From Edaphochlamys debaryana (lineage: Eukaryota > Chlorophyta > Chlorophyceae > Chlamydomonadales): DNA of 64,000 nucleotides. Shown here piece after piece: positions 44,924-56,979 of the stretch; positions within the stretch are counted from its first letter, which is position 1, and each line of letters opens with the position of its first letter. The position numbers and the translations under genes are program-made. The notes under the pieces were generated by a model. That model was not told the DNA's origin. It did no database searches and worked only from the letters and a program-made list of their open reading frames with translations. Where the stretch lies: the NCBI GenBank assembly GCA_016858145.1, contig JAEHOE010000036.1:248001-312000 (forward strand), in the 5' to 3' direction.

Positions 44924-47900
44924 CTACGAGTCGCTCGGCTGCACCCGGTTGCCCGAGCCGCCCGCGCCCCCGCCCTCGCCGCCGTTCTTCTTCTTGCGCA
45001 CCACCACCACGATCACCACTATGATAAGGGCGAGCACCTGTGGGTGAGGGTGAGGGTTGGGGGGAGGGCGAGGACGGCGTGGGGGCAGGTCAGGGGCACA
45101 GCCGCGCGCAGGAGGGCTGGCGGAGGTGGCAGCGGCAATGCGGTTCGGGGCAAGAGACAGCCCTGGAGCCACGGCCTGCGCTCGCCCCTCTTTAGGCAAG
45201 CGCCTTGCCGCCGCCCGCTTCAGCAGTCCTTCCGGTCCCCCTGCCTCACCAGCGCGCCTCCCACGGAGCAGCCCACAATGATTCCGATCCTTGCGGCGTC
45301 GCTCAGGCCGCCGTCGTCCTCCGGCGAGGGCGAGGGCGAGGGCGCCAGCAGCTCCGAGGTGGTGCGGGGCGAGGCGCCGGGCAGCGGGGCGCCTGGGGGG
45401 GTTGAGGTGGGCAGGGCGCAGCACACAGGCACTGGTCAGCCGGTGTTGGCGTGCGGCAAGAGAGCCGCGGACACGGCACACAGCACCGCTCCGCCTCCGC
45501 CCTGGGCAGACCGTTTGCTATAGTACGCGCTTCACGGCTGTCGCCTCTGCGTACGGGCACGCCTTCAGCACGCCTCTGCCTGGCCGTGCATCCCCCCAAG
45601 CACACGCCACCCACCCACCCACCGACCCGATCCCCGCGTCCGCCCCCGTGCCCCCACGCACCCTGCTGCACGCCCATGGTGGACATGACCCCTGCGGCCG
45701 CCGCCTGCACGGAGCTGAGCGCCTGCAGGAACTGCATGAACACCGCCCGCTCCGCCTCCGTCATAGTCAGCATGGCCTGCGCGAAGGCACTGTCGGAACT
45801 CTGCAGCAAGCGGCGGCCGCTGGAGGAGGATGAGGTGGTGTTGGGGCCCTCGAGGGGGATCTCGGCCATGCGCTGTTGGGGAAGGGGGAGCAGGGGGAGG
45901 CGGGGTCAGCGGAATGCGGGGCGGGCAAGGGGGCTCGGCAGGGGGCTACGGTGTGGACACGTGTGAGGACACGGGTGTGGACACGGGTGTGGACACGGTG
46001 CTGACCCGCGCGAAGCCGTACCTGAAGTACGGCCATCACGTCCAGAATCACGTCCGCGGTGTTGAAGCGGGAGTCCAGCTCGCCTGCGGAGGACAGGCCA
46101 GGGCGCTCCATCAACGGTGTCGCGGCCTTTGTGTACCGGCGCCTGCTACCGGCATATGCCCCCCACTTTGTACCCAGCCCTCCCCTGCCGCCTCCATCAG
46201 CCCTTGCCGACCCACCCGCGTTCAAGATAAAGTAGGGGATGGCCAGGGCGACCCCCGGCACCGTGTAGTCCAGGGCGTAGTCCACGTCCTCCAGCGCCTG
46301 TACGGCAGCGGCGGCCTCGCGCACGCGGGCGCGGGTCAGGTAGCCGGGGATGGTGCTGCGGGGGGGGAGGGGGGGTGGAGGCACGTGAGGATGAGGTCAC
46401 AGCTAGGTGGGCACATGGCAGGCGGGCTCGGGTCCTTGCCACAGCACACCCTACCGCAGCGGGCTGGGGGCGTAGAAGCGTGCTCTGGACGGACAGGGGT
46501 GGCAGCAAGCAGCGCCCCCCACACGCCTGACGCTGGAAGCCCAGTGCCCCCCCCTACGCACACGCCGACCCTACGCATCCTAAACACACGCACCTGACGT
46601 TGAAGCCCATCTGCTCCTTGATGATGGACTTGAGGATGACGCCCGTGTTGGTGGTGAAGAGGCGCTGCAGCAGCGGCATGCCCAGGTAGGTCATGAAGTC
46701 CACCGCGTGGTCGGCCTCGGCGTCAGAGATGACGGTGCCGCGGTCGGCGCAGAAGGCCTTGGCTGCGCGGCCGGAAACATAGGAACAGGGTGAGGTGAGG
46801 AGGAGGCGTAGGTGCAGGCGGTGTGGGGCGGGGCAGGTGGAGCCCGGGGCAGGTGGAGCCCTCTGGCCCCGAGGCAGGCCCACGCCGCCCCACTTGGTTC
46901 CTTCGACAGGCCCTCGCCTCCCCTCCACCTTTTGACAGGGCTCCCACCACTTGCCCGCGCCCTCCCCGGCCTCCTCACCCATGACGGGGCGCATGGCGGT
47001 GTCCCACCGCTCCGCCCACCAGCGCGCCACCACGAACACGGTGCGCATCATGGCGCCCGTGCCGGGGAACACGGCCATGGAGGAGGTGAAGAAGGGCGAG
47101 CGGGCCAGGGAGCCGGCCAGCAGGTCGCCCAGGCCGCCCAGAAGGTCCTGCGCGATGCGGAAGGTTGGGCAGGCGGCAAGGATGAGCCGTGAGGGAGGAG
47201 CTCCAAGGGGAGGCATCGGGTCTCCGCGTGCAGGCCCAATCAGGCTGCTATAATGCGAAGCAGGGTCAGAGGAACACTGGGAGGGAGAAGAGGGCTCACA
47301 TAGTCGTAGTCGCCCTCCTCGATGTCTCCTTCGTGGTCGTCCTTGGTGTCGTCCACGAGCAGCGCCCGGCCCCGGCTGCGGCGCTGGCTGCGGCGGCCCA
47401 CCCCGTTGATGGTGCTGGTGGTGCCCCCCGACACGGTGGTGGCTGTGTTGGTGGTGGTGCCGGTCACAGCACCGCCCACTGTGTTGGTGGTGCCATCTGG
47501 GGTGGCAGCATGGGGAGCGGGGAGGGTTTGCCGACAAGTTGGCCAAGGCTGTTCCCGTGTTACGGTAAGGGTTTGCCGACAAGTCTTGCTGAGGTGCCGC
47601 TCTCCGGCCCCACCCCATGGGCCCGCCCGCCGGCTCTGAGCTCACCCGAAACGGTGTGGGTGCCGTCGGTGACCTCGCCCGTTCCGGGGAAGGAGCTGCC
47701 GCCCCCGCCGGAAGAGCCTCCGCTGCTGCTGGCCTTGCAGGCGTCGATCTGGGCCTGGCTGCCGGCCGAGAGGGGCGGCATGACGGAGGCAGTCACGTTG
47801 TCGGGCAGGTTGAGCGCGGCCGGCTCGGACAGCGCGGGGGTGAAGTCTGCGGAGATCGGAGCGGGGAGGCCCGCAGGGGCAGCGGCGCAGGGTCAGCTGG

Positions 47901-50669
47901 TGGGGTTGCAGACCGGTGGGGGTTGGACCCGCCTGTGCACGCAGGGTAGGCTGCGGCCCGTGATGCCGCTGCGGCACAGCGTACGGCACAACAGCAGCAG
48001 GGGCGCTTACCGGGGTAGTTTTCGACGGCCCTACAGGTGGCCTCCGTGGCTGCCTGCATGGCCACCAGGCTGGCGTTCATGCCCCGGAACATGGCCCGCT
48101 CCGAGTCGGCTGCGGGGAGGCAGGCAGGCGGGCAGGCGGGCCTCAGGCGGGGCATGGAGGGCATGGAGCCAGAGAGCCAAGCTAGCCACCTGCACGTTCT
48201 CTTGCCCTCAGACCACATGCGCCCCGCCTGATGAAGGCCCTCTTCGGGCCGTTCAGCGCTAGTCCGCCACGTGCGCCTGTGTGTGCAGGGGGTCGGGACT
48301 CACACATGTTGAACAGCGAGGCCGTGAAGGAGCCCGCGGCGGTGCCGGAGGGCGCCCCGCCCAGCGCCACGCGGGTCATGGCGGCCAGCAGCTCGGCGAA
48401 GTCCAGCAGCACACGGCGCATGCTGAGGCGCGAGTCCAGGGCGCCTAGAGGGGGGGCAGGGGCAAGGGTGGGAGGGGATAAGTGCGGTTTATGCCGAAGG
48501 GGTCGGCCCTAGGGAAGAACTGTATATCAAAAAAGCAGTACCGGGAAAATCCGTCGTGACATGGAGCACGTTCATAGGGCAGTCATATCGACGTGGTCGC
48601 TTACCGAGCTCAGTGGCAAGCGAGCCAAACAGGCTGATGAGGGCGAAGGGGCCTCCGTCGAGTCCGCTGCCCTGCCCCTCCCACTCGGAGTCGTCCACAA
48701 AGAGGGGCGGCCAGGGGGGCGGCGGCGAGGAGCGCGGCGGGGGCGGCGAGGGTGGGGCCGGGGGCGGCGAGGGCGGGGTAGGGCGCGGCGAGGGCGGCGT
48801 GGGCGGCGAGGGCGGGGAAACCGGGGAAGGGGGCACGGAGGCCCGGGGCGGAGGGTTGGTGCCCGTGGGTGGAGGGTTGGTGCCCTTGGGCGGGGGGCTG
48901 GACTGCCTGGGCGAGGGTGGAGGGGAGGAGGTCTCCCACTCGCCATCGCTCTCCCAGTCGTCGCCCTGCGCGTCGGGGGCCGTGGGGCAAGGGGGAACGA
49001 CACATGAGCACCTGGCGGGGACGAGGGCAGCGGTGAGCACACAATCGCAGCCACCCCCCCCGACACTACGCAGCCGGATTGCAACAGGCAGACAATCGCT
49101 GAAGCCAGATGTCCAAGATCCAGGAGCAAACCTTAGTCTGCAGCGGGAGTAAAATTCCTTACCCCGCCGGCAAGGCTCCATGCCTCCATGTACGCCGCGT
49201 CGACCAGGCTCCAGGGGTTGATGTAGCGCCCCACCGCCCGGAACAGAGCGATCAGCTGGGCCAGGTTGTCACTGTGGTGGAGGGGGAGAGGCAGGGAAGG
49301 GGTCAGGCCCACGGCATTGTCAGCTGAGGGCAGAGGGGATAGTGGACATCGTGGCACCCTGCATGGCCCCTGGCCCCAGCTGGCTGCCTTCACCCCTCAC
49401 CCCTAGCCCCACCCGGGCCCACCTGGTGACGAACTGGTCCATGGTGGCGGGGTCGAAGCCCAGATCCTGCGCGGCAGAATGGACCCGGCGGCAGAGCAGC
49501 AGGGCCCATCAGCACGTACGGTCGGACCGACCAACACGCCACTACCTCCTGCAAACAAGCAGATTCTGCCAGCACGTCCAAGGGGCCCCGCAGGAGTCCA
49601 CGGGCTGCGGCACCGACGTCCAAACCCAAGCCGACCCACATGGTTGAGCGCGTCGGCGATCACGGAGCCGGTGGGCGTGAGCAGGAAGCGCCTGGCGGTG
49701 GGCACCAGCAGGTGCTTGACCATGGCCACGGCGTTGTCCTTGAGCTCGGTGGGCACGGTGGCGCTCTCGTTGGCGCACAGCATGGCGGCTGCGAGCGGGG
49801 TGGGGCGGAGCGTGCGGCGGAGGGGCATCCGGGTCAGCACCGTTCCGGCAGCAGGGGGTCACGGGGTCAGGCTTGCCCGAGCGGTTACGGCAAGCCCGTG
49901 CACGCTCACCGGCCAGGGGTCGCATGGCGGCGTCCCAGCGGTTGGCCCACCAGGTCATGACGGGGGGGAAGGTCTGGAACACGCCGCCCATGGAGGGCAT
50001 CTGGGGCCGGGGAGGGGGGACAACCGAGGGGAGATCAGAGGAGGGCTTTGCCGGGGAACACCTCTTGGGAAGACCACCCCAGTCCACAGCCCAGCACACA
50101 TGGGCACTGACACCCCTACGCACCAGGCCCATCACGAAGCTGGCGAAGATGGGGTCGGCCGTGATGTTGGTCGACAGGCGCTCGCCCCAGAAGCTGTCGC
50201 CCCGGCAGGTAGTGGCGAGGTCGGAGCGGCGGGCGGCTGTCGCGGCCTTGAATGAACATGGGTACAGGCTGCCACAGCGAACGCGTACGCGCTTTTCGCA
50301 GCAGCGCACGTATGCGCGCCCGCCGTCCTCGCACCGAGCAGGCTCCGCATGCGCAAACATGCGCATCGAGCTGCCGCATCCCCAGCAGTCGCCACATCGG
50401 CAGCTCGTGTATGCAGTACCGCTCGGGCACTCCCTGCTTAGTGAGCACGAGTTCTCCTCGGCACACCGCTCAGGGTCCGCCTCCGACCATCGCTCGAGCT
50501 CTTGCATGCCGACGGGGCAGGCGTCCCATGACTCTTCGCCATCAGCACCCGCGCAGAGGTTCGCGGTATCACAAACATTCACCCCGCAAGCTGTGTGCGG
50601 GACCCATGCCGCGAGGCTCGGTGTAGCGGCGACCAAGAGCAATGCCAGCGCCACCAAGGCCCGCGCCAT
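44924..50669 (-). CDS. Novel Cys-rich, Pro-rich, internally duplicated type I membrane protein
   Basis: No family recognised. Seventeen exons close in frame (50669-50124, 50000-49910, 49788-49640, 49466-49423, 49271-49163, 48965-48605, 48444-48304, 48109-48011, 47846-47646, 47496-47300, 47147-46979, 46762-46594, 46355-46216, 46083-46022, 45872-45662, 45392-45250, 45037-44924), 981 aa. Signal peptide 1-20 (MARALVALALLLVAATPSLA). Cys-rich module about 25-160 with about 20 Cys. Repeat unit A (about 165-570), interrupted by a Pro/Ser/Thr-rich block (about 322-405, PPSPPTPPSP type) resembling pherophorin/extensin wall proteins. Repeat unit B (about 647-895). TM about 929-957 (IGIIVGCSVGG..LALIIVVIVVVV) then RKKKNGG and a 23-residue tail. 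Units A and B share WWANRWDAAMRP (199-210) versus WWAERWDTAMRP (689-700), and GALDSRLSMRRVLLDFAELLA versus GELDSRFNTADVILDVMAVL. Probably a surface or vacuolar receptor or wall-linked protein. Exon 6 start was set at 48965 because it alone keeps the frame. Confidence 0.75.
45951..45999. repeat. 12-bp tandem repeat (gtgtggacacgg) in an intron
   Basis: Four adjacent copies, the second with a 2-bp insertion, lie in the short intron between exons 14 and 15 of the Cys-rich membrane protein gene. Confidence 0.75.
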
Positions 50670-51848
50670 GTTGTGGCCTTTTAGGTTGGAGTCCCAGCCG
50701 GGCTCGGAGGTGCCCGTGAGGCGCCGACGGCCTGGTAAGGCACTGGGGTGGCACTGAGGAAGCTCTACCCTGCTTCACCGCTCCTGGTGTGAAGCACGTA
50801 GTATGGTTAATCGTTGACCTGGGTAGGGCGCGGGGTAAAGCCGTTCCTCCTCGAAGTCAGTCGGGTGCAGATCGCTCAGGCAGGGTTCGATGTTTCCTCG
50901 TACTGGGCGCAAGACCGCCAGACCGCCGCGCCGCCCATCGCTCCGCAAATGCAAATGAACAGGGCAATACGAAGAGCAACTATAAGACCTCTTGTAGGTG
51001 CACCCTGGTGGCCGGAACGAACCGGCGCCTACCGAAGCTACCATGCGCGCACGCGGGGTGCGCGGGTTGACGGGGGTTGGGCCTGGGCTAGGCCGTGCCC
51101 GTGCCCATCCGTCCAAGCCCCTCTGAGATTGCTCGGTGGCGCTGCATGCTGCGGCCGAAGCAGCCGCCAGGCTGTGCCAGTAGCAGGCCCTGAAATGGTA
51201 AGGGGAAAGCTGCGGGCCGGCGGCTGGGTCTTGATCCTCCTTGACGTTCAACGCCCGCGCGCCCCTGCAGCCTGACCTGCCTGCCTGTAACCACCCTGAG
51301 CGCGGTTATTCGGTGTTGGGAGCTCATGCGGAGGCTGGACGCTGGAGATCTCCCATAGGCCACGGTGGTCCTGTGCTCCAGCTGCATCACAACGGGCTCG
51401 GGCCTTACATGGGCTATGGGCCGTGTCGATGCGACAGCAAGCGCCCTAGGTTACCCGTACGCCGTGTCCATGCGGCCTGTAGCGTGTTTTGGCTTTAACA
51501 TCAACACTACAGCTACGGCTCGGTCCCTGCCCCCATTCACCCGTGCCCACCCGCGTGGTCACCGTGCGGCGGGGTGGCGTCACATGTCTGGCCCGCTACT
51601 TCCATCCGCCCTTCAGCGTCAAGGGTCTGGCCTTTTAGCCCTACAGACACAACCCAGCACCAGGGTCGCACGCATAGCACTGCAGCCATGCACCCAACAG
51701 CCATCACGCCCTTGCTCCATGCTCTCCTAACCAGCACCTGCCAGGCTGGGACGGATACAGGCATCACCCTCCGTCTTCTTTACCTCACCGTGCCGGCCCC
51801 CACCGAGAACCATGAATGCTTTGGGCCCCACACGCTTGTACGCGCACG
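50670..51848. other. Intergenic, 1.2 kb
   Basis: Five-prime flank of the Cys-rich membrane protein gene and 3' flank of the small membrane protein gene at 51849, both minus strand. A TTACA at 51405-51409 is TGTAA on the minus strand and is the likely poly(A) signal of the latter. No other feature is supported. Confidence 0.45.
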
Positions 51849-52493
51849 CTAGGGCGTCAACTCCGAGCCCACCATGTTGTGGGGCTTCGTGAGGATGCGC
51901 AGAAACCGGTACGGCGCAATGACTATGTTGTACGGCAGGCGGAAGAAGAAGCGCGCCATGTTCCACGTCAGGCGAATTGCTGCAGTACGGTGGGAGGCGG
52001 GAGGGGTGCAGAGTCAGCGGGCCATGCCGGGTACCACAGCACGCGGGCAGGGGGTTCCAGACGGCCGGCCCATTGCTGGCAGCAGTCCACCCGCTATCCC
52101 ACCTCCACGTATGAAGACCCAAGCGATGGTGGCGGGCAGCAGCAGGGCGGTGAGCAGCACCGAGGTTGCCCCTGCACGGGGTGGGCCAGCGAGGAGGTGA
52201 GGGGTTCAGGAGGGCGGCAGTGCCTGTGCCCACCTCCCCTCTCCACGCACGCCTCCCATCCCGCCCCCAGAGCCCAGCCCAGCCCCACAGCTCTGCACCT
52301 CCAGCGGCCCTTCGCCCCTTTCACAAGCCCAGGCCCAGCCATGGGCCCCCACCCCCACCCACCCACCGCTGCCGATGACCCGCACCACCAGCGCCGGCAG
52401 CAGCAGCGGCGACAGCACCAGCAGGGTGCACACCCGCAGCAGCCCCAGCCACCACTCGATGACCGAGTGCAGCACCGGGTTGGCCACGGCCAT
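51849..52493 (-). CDS. Small hydrophobic membrane protein A (108 aa)
   Basis: Not recognised. Exons 52493-52367, 52171-52103, 51979-51849 close in frame. Two membrane segments are seen: about 13-40 (WWLGLLRVCTLLVLSPLLLP) and about 44-62 (TSVLLTALLLPATIAWVFI). A basic amphipathic region follows (MARFFFRLPYNIVIAPYRFL) with a polar C-terminus. Pro residues sit in the middle of the hydrophobic stretches (SPLLLPALV, LLLPATI), as in membrane hairpins. It is divergent from small protein B, 572 bp away, which has the same three-exon layout and a similar ending. Exon continuity and a TM-then-basic-helix design support a real gene; function is unknown. Confidence 0.65.
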
Positions 52494-53065
52494 GGCGAGC
52501 GAGGTGTGTGTGGGGGGCGGGGGACGGGGCGAGGCGCCGCGAGGCAGAGGGGGGCGCGTGGAAGCAGGGGGTGGCGGGGGCGGCGAGGGTCTAGCGCCCT
52601 GGGCCGGTGGAAAGTGGGGCTGAGCAGTGGCTTGGCCTGGCGAGGGGCGAGTGTCACCGGCGCTAGCTAGCGCGCGTTGTGTTTGCGGCAGCTGTGACGC
52701 GGGGCGTCGGCGCAGGGACGGACGGCCGAGGTATAGCGGCAGCGTTCGGGCGCAGCTTGCGGCTTCGTGCAGGCCACTGGTTCTTGGCTTATGCGGGCGT
52801 TACTGCGCTTAGCTGAGGCGAGATAGCGCGCGGCGGCGGCGCCCGGGGGCGCGCCGGGTCACATGGGGCGGCCTTGGACGCCCCCATTTACTGCCCCGGA
52901 ACACACACGGGTAGCCTTCGTGCTGCAATGGTACCAAGTATTGCCGCCGCCACGTCGCCTGCGCATAGTCTCCTGCACCGGCGCTAGCTCCAGCCACTCG
53001 CCGTCGCCACCGCCCGCAGCAGCCCCCCGCGCAACGCCGGCCCCCGAGGGCCCCTTCCCGCAGCC
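52494..53065. promoter_or_regulatory. Divergent promoter region between two small membrane protein genes
   Basis: 572 bp separate the two start codons. The region should hold both promoters and 5' UTRs. No specific element is recognised. Confidence 0.45.
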
Positions 53066-53811
53066 ATGGGCATCATCACCAACATCCTTCTCGCGCCCAT
53101 CATCGGGTGTGTGGGGAAAGCGGCGGGGAGCGTCTGGCTAGGCTGCAGCGGGGAGGGCGAGCACGCACGCGGCGGGGCGCCGACACGAGGCGAGGCGAAG
53201 CACCGGGACGCTGCGCCGCCGCGGGGCGCGTGAGCGAGCAGGGGCGCCCGCAATGCCGCACGCCGGGGGCTTGTGCGGAGCGCGTGAGGGCTCCGGTTGC
53301 GCTGACCCCCGGGGGGCGAACGCCTGCCCTCTCGAGAAGCGCGGTGCGGACGTCTGGGCCTTGGCGTGCACCCACTCCCCGCTCCGCCCTCGTCGCCTGC
53401 CCCTAGTGCCCCGCCTTCACTGCTCGCCCCCACCCGCCGCTGCTCCCCCCTTCCCCCCTCCCCAGGCCGCTCCTGCCCTTCATCATGCTCTTCAAGCTCT
53501 TCCTGTCCATCGCCTTCTTCCCCGTCTTCCTGATGCTCCTGCCCGTGCTCATCCCTTGGTGGATCGCCAAGGTGGGCCTACCGTGGCGGGGCACACGCAT
53601 TGCCGGAGCAGGGCGCACAGCATGCTGTGCCGGCAGGGGTGTCGGGCAGGGGCCGTCGCCGTGTAAACCGATAACCCTCCCCTCCCCTCCCTCGGCTCCC
53701 CTTCCCTTATCCCTTGTCCCCCAGACCGCCTTCAAGAGCATCACGTGCGTCCTGCTGCTGCCGCTGTGGCCCATCCTCTTCCCGCTGCGGCTCCTGCGCT
53801 GGATCATCTAG
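53066..53811 (+). CDS. Small hydrophobic membrane protein B (77 aa)
   Basis: Not recognised. Exons 53066-53106, 53466-53571, 53725-53811 close in frame. It is almost wholly hydrophobic: MGIITNILLAPIIGP, then FIMLFKLFLSIAFFPVFLML with LLPVLIPWWIAK, then a second segment ITCVLLLPLWPILFPLRLLR and the end WII. Pro residues punctuate each hydrophobic run, suggesting membrane hairpins rather than straight helices. The ATG is preceded by gcagcc. A TGTAA at 53990-53994 lies 180 nt past the stop. It resembles protein A in size, exon number and Pro/Arg-containing C-terminal helix, but homology is not proven. Confidence 0.6.
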
Positions 53812-53989
53812 GGCGGACTCCTTTGCAGCGCGAGGGACGGAACCTCGGAAGCCGGGAACGCGGGAACTGGTTGATGGGTTGTGCTGTTGCTGGGCGGAGT
53901 ATGGTTGCAGGTACATGGCTGTAGGACCGTTGCCGCTGTGCTGGATGGCTCCACCGGAGGATGGCCGTGGAGGCCGGTGTCCATGCCTA

Positions 53990-53994
53990 TGTAA
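53990..53994 (+). terminator. TGTAA polyadenylation signal of small protein B
   Basis: TGTAA about 180 nt past the stop codon of small membrane protein B; spacing is typical for the window. Confidence 0.55.
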
Positions 53995-54430
53995 CGCACA
54001 CGCGATGCCTAAAGCTTGGAGTCACGCTAGTCATTTGAGCCGTGAACAGCAGGACCGGGCTCGGAGGGTCGGAGGCCTTCAGGTGCAGCACACAGCTCAG
54101 ATAACTTCAGCGACGCTCGAGGGGGCGAGGGGGGCGGGGATCGCATCGCGTCTTGGGTTCGTGGCGCTTGGGCGGGTGACAGGGACTGCCCCTAGTCGCT
54201 CAAGCAGCCTGTACCACAGCACAGTTATCAGTGCCGCCTACCCCTGCCCCTCAGACAGCGACTTGTACTTTGCAGCGACACGCTCGTTGACCATTCATCT
54301 GCGTACGTGCGACCTCCTTCCGCATGGAATGCACTCTTAGAGACCTAGCACCAGCGAGTATCCAGCGTTGAGCATACAGCCCGGACTTCAGCGGCGGGAC
54401 CAGCCGGAGCTTGGCGGGCGGCGAGGAGCC

Positions 54431-56943
54431 ATGTCGCTCGAGATTGAAGCCACCGAGTGCGTAAAACGCTTGTATGAGGAGGAGACGCTATCGATGCTGA
54501 CGGTCGCGCTCGCCGTGCAGTGTTATCAAGATCATTCTCCAATTCTGCAAGGAGAACGGCCTCACGGAGTCGTTCAATGCTATCCAGGCAAGCAGAGGTC
54601 TGGGGAGTCGCAGCGGTTTGGCGGAGGGGGAGTGTCGGGGCACGACCGGGGCCCCATAGGGCCGCGCAGGGTGGGGGTCCCTACTCCACCCCCACCCACA
54701 CCACGCTCGCCGTGCGCCTGCCCCCGGGCCCCAGCCCTCATCCCTCACACACCACCACCCTCTACCCACGACACAGAACGAGTGCCAGGTGTCGCTGAAC
54801 ACCGTGGACAGCGTGGAGAACTTTGTGTCGGACATCAACAACGGGCGCTGGGATGCGGTGCTGCCCCAGGTGGCCCAGCTCAAAGTCCCCCGCGCTAAGC
54901 TGGAGGACCTGTACGAGCAGGTGCCGTACAGGGGGGAGGAGGCAGGAGGGATTGCAGAGGAGGGATAGCGCCTGGCAGGCTGGCTCTCACTGCCGGTGCT
55001 GCGATGCCCGGAGGAGGCCCGGTTGCGCCCAAGGGCCCTGTCCGACTCGGGTGGGACCTCGGGCCGAGCCAGGCGCTGAGTCTGGGGGCAGAGGGGAATG
55101 AAGGCTTGCAACGTGCTTGGGAGGTGCAGCCAGCTGCCACGGGGCACGGACCTGAGGCGAGGAGCAGGGCCCCTAGGTTCAACGCCCCATCTCGCCCTCT
55201 CTGCCTTCCCCGTCCCCGCCGCCCTTAGGTGGTTCTGGAGCTGTTTGAGCTGCGGGAGGTGGACACTGCGCGGTCCATGCTGCGACAGACGCAGGTGGGG
55301 AGGGAGGGGGCGCGGGGCTGAAGGGCGCAGCGGCGGGGGGCCAGGGGGGGCCGCGGGGGCAACGGTACAGCAAGCCGTGCCTCGGGCAAGCGTGTGGCTG
55401 CACGTAAGGCGCGGAGCCGGAGCAACCAGCCTGCCCACCTCAGGATCCTCCTCATTTTTTCAGCTCGCTTCCCCTTTCAGCCCTTACCCCTCTCCCCTCC
55501 CCGCGCTCCCCCGCCTTCCATGACCCACACCACACAGGCGCGCATTCAGGTGTCTGCCCCCCCTCCCTCCCCCCCCCTCCCCCCCCCCAGGTCTTCCAGC
55601 GCATGAAGCTGGACGAGCCGGAGCGCTACACGCGGCTGGAGCACCTGGCGCAGCGCACCTACTTCGACGGCCGGGAGGTGTACGGGCAGGGCAGCAGCAA
55701 GGAGAAGCGGAGGGCGGCCATCGCGCACTCGCTCAGCCAGGAGGTGGGGGCGGGGTGGTGGGGGTGGTGGGGGGCCGGGGTTGGGGGCAGGAGGGGAGGG
55801 ATGTTGGGAGGAAATGCGAGGAATGAGGTGCTGGCGGGTGGGTAGGTGAGGGCGAGACCTCAGGAGCGTAGATAGGGCGGTGGAGCTGTGTTGGGTTGGG
55901 GGAGCCATGGGCTGCCCTGCCGCCTTACCACTGCCCCCCTCTCCCTCCCCTTGGCAGGTGGTCATGGTGCCCCCCAGCCGGCTGATGGCCATCGTGGGTC
56001 AGGCGCTCAAGTGGTGAGGCAGGAGTGGGTTGTGAACTTGGATAGGGATGGGAGATGGCGGGCCATGCCATAGGTCTCTGGCCTCGGGTGCTCTCACCCT
56101 TCCTCTGCTTCTCTCCCCCCCCCCCCAGGCAGCAGAGCCAGGGCCTGCTGCCCCCCGGCACCGCCTTCGACCTCTTCCGCGGCACCGTGCAGTCGGCGAG
56201 GGACGAGGTGGAGAACTTCCCCTCGGTGCTGGACCACGAGGTGGGGGGAGGGGGGGGAGGGGGGGTGGGGTGGGGGGAGGGGGGTGGGGTGGGGGGTGTT
56301 TGAAGCTGAGAAGCGGGAGAGCGTCTTTTCGCCTGCGCCAGGGAAGCTTAGCTTGCGATGGTACATACCACCGAGAAGTCCAGAAGAGCTCCACGCCGCG
56401 GTGAGGTGTCGTCCAACCGAAGGCTGAGGCTGGAAAGTGGCGTTGACAGCGGCGGCTGGGCGCTAACCTAAGCACTAATTCGTCGCAGGTAACAGACCGA
56501 TCAGTCGCTGGGGTGTGTGCCAGTGCAGCGCGCCGCATGCCGGCGCACAATTGTCGCGCAGCCATATCCCATCCCATCCCGAACGCACCTATCGATAAGC
56601 GAGGCACCACCATGGAGACACGAAGGCAGGGGCAGTCAAGGGAGGGAGGGGAGGGAGGTGAGAAAAGGCATTGAGGAAAGGATTGGATGGCGTGCGATGG
56701 CGTGCTTGCGATCGCGCTGGTGGGTTGAAAAGCAGGTAGTGATAAAAGAAGAAGTACGTCAGTGATGAGCGGAGCGCGGGGCGGGGGGACGGTAGAGGCC
56801 AGTCGAGGTACGGCGTACGGCTCCCATTGGGGAGGGTCCTAGACGTTTGCGGGTGGGGCACCGGACCCAAGGGGTTCACGGCGGCGCACCCACCGCCAGG
56901 GGGCTAGTCCCCACTGGCGCTCCCTGGGCAGGCTGGGCAGGCT

Positions 56944-56979
<36 letters not shown>

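Noticed and set aside
47526..47585. Duplicated ggtttgccgacaagt within an intron of the Cys-rich membrane protein gene
   Set aside because: Two 15-bp copies about 45 bp apart could be a footprint of excision but without other evidence is just a local duplication.
49013..49021. Acceptor at the cag just before the CSCVVPPCP frame as the start of exon 6 of the Cys-rich membrane protein
   Set aside because: It would shift the reading frame after exon 5; the acceptor just upstream of 48965 restores phase and leads directly into the coding frame.
48556..49152. Gly-rich plus-strand frame (GGGEGG repeats)
   Set aside because: It is the complement of the Pro-rich block of the Cys-rich membrane protein; the minus-strand reading joins in frame to both neighbours.
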